Assembly: GCF_001552135.1 (NCBI RefSeq)
Contig: NZ_BCQP01000003.1
Span: 1-41,771, forward strand
Origin: Actinomadura chibensis NBRC 106107
GTDB taxonomy: Bacteria; Actinomycetota; Actinomycetes; Streptosporangiales; Streptosporangiaceae
Direction of reading: 5' to 3'
DNA: 41,771 nt
Shown here piece by piece: positions 18,767-27,190 of this stretch (its first letter is position 1; each line of letters begins with the position of its first letter). The notes beneath the pieces are model-generated. The model was not told the DNA's origin and ran no database searches. It worked only from the letters and a program-made list of their open reading frames with translations. The position numbers were made by a program, and so were the translations under genes.

Positions 18767-19225
18767 ATGCGCGAGCCGCGTCGTCCGGCCTCGGCCCTCG
18801 CCCGGCTGCTGATCCTCGCGCTCGGCCTCGTCGGCGTCGTGGCCGGTCCCGCCGGGGCGGCGACGCACGGCGCGGCGGCCTCCACCGGGGTCGTCAGCGC
18901 CGTAAGGACCGGGGCGGCGCAGCAGGCCCCGGCCCGGCCGCGGACCCCGGCCAAGCACCGGCAAGCCCACCGCACGTCCGCGCACGCGGCGCGGCTCGTC
19001 CATGTGACGCGGCCCGTCCCGGCGGCGCGGCTCGTGCACGCGGCGCAGGCCGGGCATCTCGTCTTCGCCGGGCATCCCGTCCACGCGGCGCTGCCCGCGG
19101 CGGGCGTCGACGTCCGGCCGCCGTCCGGGCGCGTGTCCCGGGCCGACGCCGTCCCCGGCTCGCCGGACGTCCCCCCGGCGGGCGCCCCGCGCGGCCGCGC
19201 ACCCCCCTCCCTCCCACGGATCTGA
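18767..19225 (+). CDS. His/Ala-rich secreted protein of unknown function
   Basis: A 152-residue product with a clear signal peptide (MREPRRPASALARLLILALGLVGVVAGPAGAA, cleavage near 32). The mature part is low in complexity: Ala, Pro, Arg and His-rich, with a recurring pattern of R/G-L/H-V-H-A (ARLVHVTRPVP, ARLVHAAQAG, HLVFAGHPVHAA), giving many histidines at short spacing. The repeats could bind metal or polymer, but no family is recognised. ATG 18767 is chosen because GGGGAGGGG lies directly upstream; TTG 18677 and ATG 18740 are in-frame alternatives. It lies between glyS and secDF, 63 bases before the latter. GC-rich codon use is coding-like, but I am not certain it is expressed. Confidence 0.6.
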   Translation: MREPRRPASALARLLILALGLVGVVAGPAGAATHGAAASTGVVSAVRTGAAQQAPARPRTPAKHRQAHRTSAHAARLVHVTRPVPAARLVHAAQAGHLVFAGHPVHAALPAAGVDVRPPSGRVSRADAVPGSPDVPPAGAPRGRAPPSLPRI

Positions 19226-19288
19226 GCCCTAGCCAGCGGCGCCGCACCGACCTCGGGTGCGCCGCCGAAGTCCCGTGTGGAGGTTCCC

Positions 19289-21565
19289 TTGACTCGCGCC
19301 AACGTGGTGCGGGCGGTACTGGCGTTCGCCGTGCTCGCCACATCGTTCTACTTCGCCTGGTCCAAACCCGCCCGCCTCGGCCTCGACCTCCGCGGCGGGA
19401 CGCAGATCGTCCTCGAAACCCAGGACTCGCCGACCGTGAAGGCCGACCGCAAGTCCACCGACCGCGCCCGGGAGGTGCTGCACCGGCGGGTCGACGCGCT
19501 CGGCGTCGCCGAGTCGTCGATCACCCGGTCCGGCGACCGGCGGCTGATCGTCGAGCTGCCCGACGTCCAGGACCCGGCCGAGGCCGCCGCGACGCTCGGC
19601 AAGACCGCGCAGCTCACCGCGCATCCCGTGCTCCCCAACACCGGCAAGCCCGCGCAGGGGCAGCAGCTCATTCCGGACGAGTCCGGGCAGCAGATCCTCA
19701 TCGGCCCGGCCGCGCTGACCGGGGCGGGCGTCGGCTCGGCGAGCGCCGTCTACGACCCGCAGAACATCGGCGGCTGGGCCGTCAACGTCGACTTCAAGGG
19801 CGGCGGCGGCAAGACCTGGGAGAAGCTCACCGCCAAGGCGGCGTGCGCGGCCGGGGACGAGCGGCGCGTCGCGATCGTCCTGGACGGCAAGGTCATCTCG
19901 TCCCCGCAGGTCACCGAGAGCGTGCCGTGCGGCGTCGGGATCACCGGCGGCTCCACCCAGATCACCGGGAGCTTCGGCGCGGACGAGGCCAAGGACCTGG
20001 CCGCGCTGATCGAGGGCGGCTCGCTGCCCGTCCCGGTGAAGGTCATCGAGCAGCGGGTGGTCGGGCCGACGCTCGGCGACCAGGCGATCGACGCCAGCGC
20101 CCGCGCCGCCGTCATCGGCATCATCCTGACCGGCCTGTTCATCGTGGCCGTCTACCGGATCGTCGGCCTGCTCGCCACCGTCGCGCTCGCCGGGTACGCG
20201 CTGATCTCCTACGCCGCGCTCGTCGCCGTGGGCGCGACGCTCACGTTGCCGGGGCTCGCCGGGTTCGTCCTCGCCATCGGCATGGCCATCGACGCGAACG
20301 TCCTCGCCTTCGAACGCGCGAGGGAGGAACGGGCGGCGGCCCCCGGCCGCGGAGCGCGCGCGGCGCTCGCCGTAGGGTTCGACAAGGCGTGGTCGGCGAT
20401 CGCCGACAGCGCCGTCACCACGCTGCTGGCGGGCGCGCTGCTGTTCTTCCTCGCGTCCGGGCCGGTGAAGGGGTTCGGCGTCACGCTGACGATCGGCGTG
20501 CTGGCGTCCCTCGTGTCGGCGATGCTGCTCAGCCGGGTGCTCACCGACGCCGCCGCCGCGCGCTTCCCGAAGCTCACCAAGGGCCGGGCCGGCGGCCTCG
20601 CCGGGGCCGGACGGATCCGGCGGTGGCTGGAGGAGAGCGGCCCCGACCTGATGAAGCGCAGCCGCCTGTGGCTCGGGGTCTCCGGGCTCGCCGTCGTGCT
20701 CGCCGCGACCGGGATCTTCAGCCGCGGGCTGAACTTCGGCGTCGAGTTCACCGGCGGGCGGCTCGTCGAGTACTCCACCAGCCGCCACGTGGACATCGAC
20801 GCCGCCCGCGCCGCCGTGTCCGACGCCGGGTTCCCGCGCGCCGTCGTCCAGACGTCCGGGAAGGACGACATCTCCGTCCGGACGTCCGACCTGACCAACG
20901 AGCAGGAGAAGCGCATCCAGGACGCGCTCGCGAAGGAGGGCGGCGGCGCGACCAAGCAGCGCGACGAGCTGATCGGGCCGAGCCTCGGCGACGAGCTGCG
21001 CAAGAAGGCGCTGATCGCGCTCGGCGTCGCGCTGCTCGTCCAGCTCGCCTACCTGACGATCAGGTTCCGCTGGACGTTCGCGACCGGCTCGGTCGTCGCC
21101 ATGTTCCACGACATCGTGATCGTCACCGGCGTGTTCGCCTGGCTCGGCAAACCGATCGACGGCGTCTTCCTCGCCGCGCTGCTCACGATCATCGGGTACT
21201 CGGTGAACGACTCGGTCGTCGTGTTCGACCGCGTCCGGGAGCTGTGGGGCGCGCAGCCGAAGGGGCGGTTCGCGGCGATCGCGAACCGGGGCGTGCTGCA
21301 GACCGTCCCGCGGACGATCAACACCGGGATGGGCGCGCTGTTCATCCTCGCGGCGCTCGCCGTCCTCGGCGGGGACTCGCTGACCGACTTCGCGATCGCC
21401 CTGCTGATCGGCATCGTCGTCGGGACGTACTCCAGCGTGTTCACCGCGACGCCGATCGCGGTCGTGCTGGAGCGGTACGCGAAGGCGCCGCCGCCGCAGC
21501 GCAAGGGCGGGCCGTCCCGCCGTCCGGCGCGGCGCTCGGCGAACGACTCCGGCGCGGTCGTCTGA
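19289..21565 (+). CDS. secDF: Protein translocase SecDF, fused single chain
   Basis: SecD and SecF use the proton gradient to pull preproteins across after SecYEG-SecA. The 758-residue fusion holds a SecD half, with a first helix at the start, LGLDLRGGTQIVLE, the P1 periplasmic domain, and KDLAALIEGGSLPVPVKVIEQRVVGPTLG before a five-helix bundle. The SecF half starts near LMKRSRLWLGVSGLAVVL, with FGVEFTGGRLVEY and the second bundle. TTG 19289 is preferred because GGAGG (19279-19283) lies 5 bases ahead; GTG 19277 would put that site inside the gene. Separate yajC-secD-secF is the more common actinobacterial arrangement, so this may be an additional paralogue. Confidence 0.95.
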   Translation: MTRANVVRAVLAFAVLATSFYFAWSKPARLGLDLRGGTQIVLETQDSPTVKADRKSTDRAREVLHRRVDALGVAESSITRSGDRRLIVELPDVQDPAEAAATLGKTAQLTAHPVLPNTGKPAQGQQLIPDESGQQILIGPAALTGAGVGSASAVYDPQNIGGWAVNVDFKGGGGKTWEKLTAKAACAAGDERRVAIVLDGKVISSPQVTESVPCGVGITGGSTQITGSFGADEAKDLAALIEGGSLPVPVKVIEQRVVGPTLGDQAIDASARAAVIGIILTGLFIVAVYRIVGLLATVALAGYALISYAALVAVGATLTLPGLAGFVLAIGMAIDANVLAFERAREERAAAPGRGARAALAVGFDKAWSAIADSAVTTLLAGALLFFLASGPVKGFGVTLTIGVLASLVSAMLLSRVLTDAAAARFPKLTKGRAGGLAGAGRIRRWLEESGPDLMKRSRLWLGVSGLAVVLAATGIFSRGLNFGVEFTGGRLVEYSTSRHVDIDAARAAVSDAGFPRAVVQTSGKDDISVRTSDLTNEQEKRIQDALAKEGGGATKQRDELIGPSLGDELRKKALIALGVALLVQLAYLTIRFRWTFATGSVVAMFHDIVIVTGVFAWLGKPIDGVFLAALLTIIGYSVNDSVVVFDRVRELWGAQPKGRFAAIANRGVLQTVPRTINTGMGALFILAALAVLGGDSLTDFAIALLIGIVVGTYSSVFTATPIAVVLERYAKAPPPQRKGGPSRRPARRSANDSGAVV

Positions 21566-21571
21566 CGGCAT

Positions 21572-21603
21572 CGGTGGCCCCCGGCGGAGGCCGGGGGCCA
21601 CCG
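21572..21603. terminator. Bidirectional terminator between secDF and septum-like gene 1
   Basis: A perfect 14-pair stem: cggtggcccccggc (21572-21585) with gccgggggccaccg (21590-21603) around loop ggag. It fills the gap between two convergent stop codons. Confidence 0.82.
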
Positions 21604-21604
21604 G

Positions 21605-22654
21605 TCAGCGCCGCAGCATCGACTTCTTCAGGGGCTTCTTGTCGGCCTCGCCGAGGCAGACCGCGGTCCGGATCCCGGCTTTCCACTCGTTCTCGACCGG
21701 GTACGCGAAGCGCACCATCTCCGGGCGCTCGCGGGGGCTGAAGCCGTCCGGCCAACGCGCGTCGCAGCCCGCCTTGGCCTTCCGCTGGAGCGCCTTGTCC
21801 CCCGGGTACGGGCCGGAGGGCAGCCTGTAGACGGCGTACACCTGCGACCAGTGCGCCTTGTCGCAGGGCAGGAGGCTCTGTGCGATGGAGCCCTCCGCCC
21901 AGGCGGCGAGGCAGTCGCCGCGGCGCAGCTCCCGCCAGAGCCTCTTGCTCGGATCGAGGGTCTCGGCGAGCGGCACGGTGAGCTTCGCCGGGCCGATGTA
22001 GCGCAGGATGCAGAGCGTGCGGCGGTCCCCGGCGTCCCAGCCCGGCTTGTTCGGCGGGATGGCGTACGCCTCCAGGTGCTCGGCGTACCGGCTCTTCATC
22101 AACTGGGCCGTCTTGTAGTGGCACGCGTCGCTCGCCCGCTCCAGGACCTCCCTGTCGCCGGGCCACGGGTCGCGGGGGAGCCGCAGTTCGGCGACGGCCT
22201 CGCCCTCGTGCGGCCGCGAGCAGGGCATGGCCGTGACGGGGGACCTGCTGGAGACGCCCTCCAGCCCGGTGAAGCAGTCGCCGACGTGGAGCATCCCGGG
22301 CAGCAGTTTGTCCTTGCCCGTGACGTGCCCGGACTCGTCGCGGTCCGCGGTGAGCAGCGAGGTCGCGACGAGCACGGCCGCGATGACCGCGACCCAGGCG
22401 GCGGCCGCGACGAGGCCGGCCACGGCGAGCCCCCTGCCCCGCTCGCCCCGGCGCCCGGTCTGGACGAACGCGGCGACGGCGAACCCGATCGCGAACAGCA
22501 CGAGCCCGAACAGCCCGCAGAGCAGCGCCACGATCGCGAACGGGTTCGTGCGCCGCCGGGGCGCGGCGGGCAGCGGTCCGTGGGGCGCGACCCAGCCCGG
22601 GGCGGACGCGGGGACGTCGGTCTGGTCGCCGTCAGGGGGCGGTGGCGTTGTCAC
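21605..22654 (-). CDS. DUF4190/septum formation-like membrane protein, paralogue 1
   Basis: A 349-residue protein starting MTTPPPPDGDQ. A proline-rich cytoplasmic head is followed by two hydrophobic helices of DUF4190 type (NPFAIVALLCGLFGLVLFAIGFAVAAF, then LAVAGLVAAAAWVAVIAAVLVATSL). An extracytoplasmic domain with repeated GDCF-type cysteines follows (VGDCFTGLEG, PCSRPHEGEAVAEL, RRGDCLAAW, PCDKAHWSQVYAVYRLP). These GDC/PC-H-E motifs are the septum formation family (PF13845) pattern, whose role is poorly defined. GTG 22654 follows TAGCTT by 7 bases, suggesting a leaderless start. It is the last of three tandem paralogues and carries the shared upstream element. Confidence 0.85.
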   Translation of the reverse strand: MTTPPPPDGDQTDVPASAPGWVAPHGPLPAAPRRRTNPFAIVALLCGLFGLVLFAIGFAVAAFVQTGRRGERGRGLAVAGLVAAAAWVAVIAAVLVATSLLTADRDESGHVTGKDKLLPGMLHVGDCFTGLEGVSSRSPVTAMPCSRPHEGEAVAELRLPRDPWPGDREVLERASDACHYKTAQLMKSRYAEHLEAYAIPPNKPGWDAGDRRTLCILRYIGPAKLTVPLAETLDPSKRLWRELRRGDCLAAWAEGSIAQSLLPCDKAHWSQVYAVYRLPSGPYPGDKALQRKAKAGCDARWPDGFSPRERPEMVRFAYPVENEWKAGIRTAVCLGEADKKPLKKSMLRR

Positions 22655-22705
22655 GGGCAGAAAGCTAGCCAGCGCGTCTGGCGAAAGCCCCATTTCCGGC
22701 GACCC

Positions 22706-22723
22706 GTCGCCAACTCGTGATCA
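22706..22723 (-). promoter_or_regulatory. 18-bp conserved upstream element, copy 1
   Basis: gtcgccaactcgtgatca on the plus strand, starting 52 bases before the GTG of septum-like gene 1. It is identical to copy 2 (24014-24031), and 13 of 18 bases match copy 3 (25061-25078). The constant distance from three start codons suggests a transcription factor site at about -52 to -69. Confidence 0.55.
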
Positions 22724-22782
22724 ACTAGAGACCATAGAGGAACATTTTCATCTCTTAAGGTGAATCGGCTCGCCGCCGGAGG

Positions 22783-23964
22783 TCAGCCGGGCAGCAGCGG
22801 CTCGTCCACCCGGCGTCCCTCGCTCGCGTAGCAGACGACCGTCCGGATCCCGGCCTCCCACTCGACCTCCTTCGGGTACACCCACGCGAACTGCTTCGGG
22901 GTCCGGTGCCCGCGGAAGACCTGCCTCAGCAGGCGCTCGCAGCCCGCCTCCGCCCGCCTGCCCGTCGCGTCCCTGCCCGGATACGGGCCCGGCGGGAGGG
23001 TGAAGGTCTCGTACACCTGGTTCCAGTAGTCCTCGACGCACACCCCGATGCGCTGGGTCGGGAACTCGCCGTCCCACTTGCCCAGGCAGTCGCCTCGGGA
23101 CAGCTCCTGCCACCCCTTCAGGTGGGGGTCCAGGGTCATGCCGAGCGACGCGGTGGGCTCCTCCGGGCCGGTGTAGCGGAGGACGCAGAGCACCGTGCGG
23201 TCCCCGTCGCGCCACCTCTTCTCGTTCGGCAGGACGGCGTAGGGCGTCAGTCGCCGGTAGTACGGGCTCCGCCTGAACCGCAGCGTCTTCGGGTAGCACG
23301 CGCTCGTCGCCTGGTGCAGGGTCTCCGCGTCGCCCGGGTACGGGCCGTCCGCCAGCCGCGCGTCGGCGACCACCTCGCCGTCGTGCATCTGAATGCAGGG
23401 GATCGTCCTGACCAGGGCCGGAATGGCCTTCCCCTGGAACCCGGTGAAGCAGTCGCCGGTGCGCAACGCGGTGGCCATGACGAGGTCCGTGCCGGTGACG
23501 TGCCCCGACTCGTCGCGGTCGGCGGTGAACAGCGAGCCCGCGGCGACGGCCAGGGCGATGACGACGCCGATCGTCCAGGCGGCGGACGCGAGGATCCCGC
23601 CCGCCGCGAGCCACCTGCCCCGCTCGCCGCGCCGCCCGGCCTGGACGAGCCCGGCGACGCCGAACCCGACGCCGAACAGGACGAGCCCGAGCAGCCCGGT
23701 GACGAGCGACGCGATCGCTAGCCGGTTCGTCCGGGGCAGGGCGGCCGCCGGGGGCGTCCCGTAGGCGTGTCTCGGGTTCCAGGCTCCGTGCTCCCGAAAC
23801 CCCGGCCCCGGAGGTAACGCGCCCGGCGCGGCGCCGGGAGGCGCGGCGGACTCCACCGCGGGCTCGCCGATCGCGGCCCAGGCCGGACCGGACGGCCGCG
23901 GGACCCCGTCCTCGGCGTTCCCCGCGTTCTCGGCGTCCTCGTCGGGGGGCGATGGCGTCGTCAC
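22783..23964 (-). CDS. DUF4190/septum formation-like membrane protein, paralogue 2
   Basis: This 393-residue paralogue (MTTPSPPDEDAEN start) has a longer, more acidic disordered head than paralogue 1. The same two helices follow (RLAIASLVTGLLGLVLFGVGFGVAGLV, then ILASAAWTIGVVIALAVAAGSLF). The C-terminal domain has the same cysteine plan (TGDCFTGFQG, RGDCLGKW). TADRDESGHVTG between helix 2 and the domain is identical in paralogues 1 and 2, which shows recent duplication. GTG 23964 follows TAGCTT by 6 bases. It probably has its own promoter, not only readthrough, since the shared element lies directly upstream. Function is unknown. Confidence 0.85.
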   Translation of the reverse strand: MTTPSPPDEDAENAGNAEDGVPRPSGPAWAAIGEPAVESAAPPGAAPGALPPGPGFREHGAWNPRHAYGTPPAAALPRTNRLAIASLVTGLLGLVLFGVGFGVAGLVQAGRRGERGRWLAAGGILASAAWTIGVVIALAVAAGSLFTADRDESGHVTGTDLVMATALRTGDCFTGFQGKAIPALVRTIPCIQMHDGEVVADARLADGPYPGDAETLHQATSACYPKTLRFRRSPYYRRLTPYAVLPNEKRWRDGDRTVLCVLRYTGPEEPTASLGMTLDPHLKGWQELSRGDCLGKWDGEFPTQRIGVCVEDYWNQVYETFTLPPGPYPGRDATGRRAEAGCERLLRQVFRGHRTPKQFAWVYPKEVEWEAGIRTVVCYASEGRRVDEPLLPG

Positions 23965-24013
23965 GCCAGAAAGCTAACCTTCATGATCGACAAATGGGGC
24001 ATTTCCGGCGGCT

Positions 24014-24031
24014 GTCGCCAACTCGTGATCA
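24014..24031 (-). promoter_or_regulatory. 18-bp conserved upstream element, copy 2
   Basis: Identical to copy 1, starting 50 bases before the GTG of septum-like gene 2. The block catttccggcg on its gene-proximal side is also shared with copy 1, so part of the resemblance could be simple duplication. Confidence 0.55.
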
Positions 24032-24034
24032 TTT

Positions 24035-25009
24035 TCAGCGCCGCATGAGGGAACGCGTCAGCGGCTCGCCCTTGCTCACGATGAGGCAGTACAGCAGCCG
24101 GTCGCCCTGCGCCCAGGTCTCCCGGCTCGGCCGTATGTACATCGGCTCCGCGGACTTCGGCGGGCTCATCGTCAGGACGCGCAGCGCCCGCGCGGCGCAG
24201 CGGGCGTCCGAGGCGTCGTCCATCTTCCGCTCTCCGGGGTACGGGCCGCTCGGCAGGGTGAGCTTGGCGTACAGCTGCGCCTCGTGGCTCTCCGTGCACT
24301 CCACGACGGGATGCCGGTCCTCCCGCCAGTGGAACTTCTCGATGCAGGCGCCGGGTTCCAGTTCCGGACGGTAGGTGCTCCTGGCGTCCGCCGTGTCGCT
24401 GAGAGGCCCGACGAGCTGGTCGGGCCCGGTGTGGACCAGCACGCACGTGGCCTCGCGCTCGCCCTTGCGCCAGGCGTCCTCGTCGGGCAGCGCGATCCGG
24501 AGTTCGAGGTCGGCCGCCGAGGGGACCTTGGTGAGGAACGCCGTCCGCTCCTTGCACAGGTCCGTCGCCTGGGCGCGGAGCCCTTCGGCGCCGGGGAACG
24601 CGCCGTCCCGCAGCGTGGCCTTGGCGCCGACCTCGCCGCTGTGGCCGCGGTCGCACGGCCGCCGGACCGCCGCCGGATCGGCGTAGTCCTCGGTGTACCC
24701 GCTGAGGCACTCGCCCGCCGCCAGGGACGCCACCGCCACCATGCCCGCCGGGACCGGACGGCCGCGGGACCCGCCGTCGTCGGCGGTGGACCGGACGACC
24801 GCGAACACGCCCGCCCCGGCCAGGACGAGCACGGCGAGCCCGGCGCCGACCGCGACCGCCGCGCGCCGCCTCGTCCGCGCGGGCGCCTCCTCCACGGGGA
24901 CGGGCGCGAAGACGGCCGGTCCCGGCGTGGTCGCGGCCGCGGGCGGGTCGGGCGGCGCCCAGCCGCGCGCGTCCGGTCCGTCGCCGCCAGGGGAGGGTGG
25001 TGTGGTCAC
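24035..25009 (-). CDS. Septum formation-like membrane protein, paralogue 3 (single helix)
   Basis: A 324-residue protein with the same MTTPPSPGGDG opening, but only one transmembrane helix (AVAVGAGLAVLVLAGAGVFAVVRS) after a Pro/Ala-rich head. The exported domain is diverged yet keeps AAGECLSGYTED, PCDRGHSGEVGAKATL and EPGACIEKFHW, so the cysteine/His plan is maintained with GEC/GAC in place of GDC. GTG 25009 follows TACCGT by 7 bases. It is first of the three tandem genes and follows the GH15 gene in the same direction after 95 bases. Confidence 0.82.
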   Translation of the reverse strand: MTTPPSPGGDGPDARGWAPPDPPAAATTPGPAVFAPVPVEEAPARTRRRAAVAVGAGLAVLVLAGAGVFAVVRSTADDGGSRGRPVPAGMVAVASLAAGECLSGYTEDYADPAAVRRPCDRGHSGEVGAKATLRDGAFPGAEGLRAQATDLCKERTAFLTKVPSAADLELRIALPDEDAWRKGEREATCVLVHTGPDQLVGPLSDTADARSTYRPELEPGACIEKFHWREDRHPVVECTESHEAQLYAKLTLPSGPYPGERKMDDASDARCAARALRVLTMSPPKSAEPMYIRPSRETWAQGDRLLYCLIVSKGEPLTRSLMRR

Positions 25010-25060
25010 GGCCGGAACGGTAGCCGGGATAACCCGGGCATAACGGGTGTTCTGACGGCA

Positions 25061-25078
25061 GTTGTCAGGTTGTGATCA
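25061..25078 (-). promoter_or_regulatory. 18-bp conserved upstream element, copy 3 (diverged)
   Basis: gttgtcaggttgtgatca matches copies 1 and 2 at 13 of 18 bases and starts 52 bases before the GTG of septum-like gene 3. The tgatca end is fully kept while the surrounding sequence has diverged, which argues for selection. Confidence 0.45.
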
Positions 25079-25104
25079 TCCGGGTCGGCGCCCGCCGACC
25101 GCCG

Positions 25105-27015
25105 TCACGCCAGCGGGGACTGGGGCTCGTCGTTCTCGGCCCTGATGACCTGCATGACCGCGTTGATCAGGGCCAGGTGGGTGAACGCCTGCGGGAAGTT
25201 GCCGAGGTGGCGCCCGGTGTGCGGGTCGATCTCCTCGGCGTAGAGCTGCAGCGGGCTCGCGTAGGACAGCAGCTTCTCGCACAGCGCCCGCGCCCGGTCC
25301 AGCTCCCCGATCATCACCAGCGCGCTGACCAGCCAGAACGAGCAGATCGTGAACGTCCCCTCATCGGAGTCGAAGCCGTCGTCGGTCTCCGCGGCGCGGT
25401 AGCGCAGGACGAGGTCGTCCTCCGACAGCTCGTCGGCGATGGCGAGGACGGTCTCCCGCACCCGCTTGTCGTCGGCGGGCAGGAAGCCGAGCAGCGGGAT
25501 CAGCAGCGCGGACGCGTCCAGCGCCGAGGCGCCGTAGTGGGCGGTGAAGACGCCGCGCTCGTCCAGCGCGTGCGCGAGCACGTCGGCGTGGATCTCGTCG
25601 GCGGCGGCCTGCCAGCGGCGGGCCCGGTCGCGGTCGCCGCGGATGCGGGCGAGCCGGGCGCCGCGCTCGGCCGCCACCCAGCAGAACACCTTGGACGAGG
25701 TGAAGTGCCGGGGCTCCCCGCGCACCTCCCACATGCCGCGGTCGGGGGCGCGCCAGTTGGCGAGCGCGTCCTCCACCTGCTTGATGATGATCTTCCAGAG
25801 CCGGTCGTCCAGCCGGTCGCGCTTGCGCACGAACAGGTAGATCGAGCCGATGATCGCGCCCCACACGTCGTGCTGGGCCTGCTTGTACGCCTCGTTGCCG
25901 ATCCGGACCGGGCGGGCGTCGTCGTACCCGGTGAGGTGGTCGAGCGTCGACTCGGGCAGCTCCTCCCGGCCGTCCAGCCCGTACATGATCTGGAGTCGGC
26001 CCTCGGCGGCCTCGGCGACGTCGGTGATGAAGTAGAAGAAGTCGTTGGCCTCCCAGTCGTAGCCGAGGGTGTAGAAGGCCCACAGCGCCATCGTGGAGTC
26101 GCGGATCCAGGTGTAGCGGTAGTCCCAGTTGCGGTCGCCGCCGGGCGACTCGGGCAGGGACGTCGTCGCCGCCGCGGCCACCGCCCCGGACGGCCCGAAC
26201 GTCAGCCCCTTCAGCGTCAGCGCGCCGCGCTGCAGGTGGCCGCGCCACGGGTGGTCGGGGAACCGGCCCCGGTCGAGCCAGTGCTGCCAGTGGTGGACGG
26301 TCCAGGTGAGCCGCTCGCGCGCGTCCGCCCAGGACGACGGTGCCGCGTGCTCGCTCCACGACAGCGCCACGAACCGGGACTCGCCCTGCTTCAGCAGGGT
26401 CCGGGCGGTGGCGAGCGACCCCTCGAACCCGACGTTCATGTCGGTGGTGAGCCGCAGCCCGAGCCCGTCGCCGCGCGCGACGGCCTCGTGGTACCCGGCC
26501 CCGGTGTGCTCCCAGCGGGCCGGGAGCCGCCCGTAGTCGAACACCGGCATGCAGTCGAGCCGGACCTGGACCTGGCCGTTCACGCACTCCACCATCCGCA
26601 GCAGGACGTGGTCGGCGTCGTAGTCGGTCGGGGCCCTGCGGTGCGTATGGGAACGTTCCGTTTCGTGGTGCCACGGGCCCATCAGCAGGGCGTCGGTCAC
26701 CACGAGCCAGCCGCCGTGCACCCACCAGGTGGTCTCCATGACCATGGTGCCGGGGACGTAGCGCTGCGCGGCGGGCACCTCGACGCCCGCCGGGCCGACC
26801 CGGAAGTACCCGGCGTCGCGGTCCAGGATCGACCCGAAGACGCTGGGCGAGTCCATCTTCGGCAGGCACATCCACTCGATGTTGCCGCTCGGCGCGACCA
26901 GCGCCGTCGTCTCGCAGTCCGACAGGAATCCGAAATCGGCGATCGGGGCGAACGGGTCCCCCGCCCGGCCGCCGGCGACCTTCGGCCTCACAGCCTCACC
27001 TCCGTGATCCATCAT
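25105..27015 (-). CDS. Glycoside hydrolase family 15 protein, trehalase-like
   Basis: A 636-residue cytoplasmic GH15 enzyme. The N-terminal beta domain starts FAPIADFGFLSDCETTALVAPSGNIEWMCLPKMDSPSVFG. The (alpha/alpha)6 barrel has GDRNWDYRYTWIRDSTMALWAF (about 296-317), and AEEIDPHTGRHLGNFPQAFTHLALI near the end, where the second catalytic Glu should lie. This sequence pattern is that of actinobacterial GH15 trehalases rather than fungal glucoamylases; glucoamylase or isomaltose-type activity is possible. ATG 27015 (codons MM) follows GCGGGG. A frame open to 27318 overlaps ppdK and is rejected. It is divergent from ppdK. Confidence 0.92.
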   Translation of the reverse strand: MMDHGGEAVRPKVAGGRAGDPFAPIADFGFLSDCETTALVAPSGNIEWMCLPKMDSPSVFGSILDRDAGYFRVGPAGVEVPAAQRYVPGTMVMETTWWVHGGWLVVTDALLMGPWHHETERSHTHRRAPTDYDADHVLLRMVECVNGQVQVRLDCMPVFDYGRLPARWEHTGAGYHEAVARGDGLGLRLTTDMNVGFEGSLATARTLLKQGESRFVALSWSEHAAPSSWADARERLTWTVHHWQHWLDRGRFPDHPWRGHLQRGALTLKGLTFGPSGAVAAAATTSLPESPGGDRNWDYRYTWIRDSTMALWAFYTLGYDWEANDFFYFITDVAEAAEGRLQIMYGLDGREELPESTLDHLTGYDDARPVRIGNEAYKQAQHDVWGAIIGSIYLFVRKRDRLDDRLWKIIIKQVEDALANWRAPDRGMWEVRGEPRHFTSSKVFCWVAAERGARLARIRGDRDRARRWQAAADEIHADVLAHALDERGVFTAHYGASALDASALLIPLLGFLPADDKRVRETVLAIADELSEDDLVLRYRAAETDDGFDSDEGTFTICSFWLVSALVMIGELDRARALCEKLLSYASPLQLYAEEIDPHTGRHLGNFPQAFTHLALINAVMQVIRAENDEPQSPLA

Positions 27016-27062
27016 TACCCCGCGTCCCGAGCGGGTACGTCTCGTGTCCGGGTTGATCCCCG

Positions 27063-27092
27063 TTGGTCCGAATTGGAATAGACCACTATCCT
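27063..27092 (+). promoter_or_regulatory. Candidate ppdK promoter
   Basis: -35 TTGGTC (27063-27068) and -10 TATCCT (27087-27092) with an 18-base spacer, about 100 bases upstream of the ppdK GTG. By resemblance only. Confidence 0.4.
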
Positions 27093-27190
27093 CGGTCTGA
27101 CCTGGGCAAACTCCGTCCCGCCGACCGGGCGCCGAACAATGCGCGACTTCGCGGGTACAGTCCCCGCAAACAGGGCGGAAGGAGCTCTCC

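Noticed and set aside
22698..22711. ggcgac-cc-gtcgcc palindrome upstream of septum-like gene 1
   Set aside because: Symmetry is broken in copy 2 and missing in copy 3, so only the 18-bp element is kept as the shared signal.
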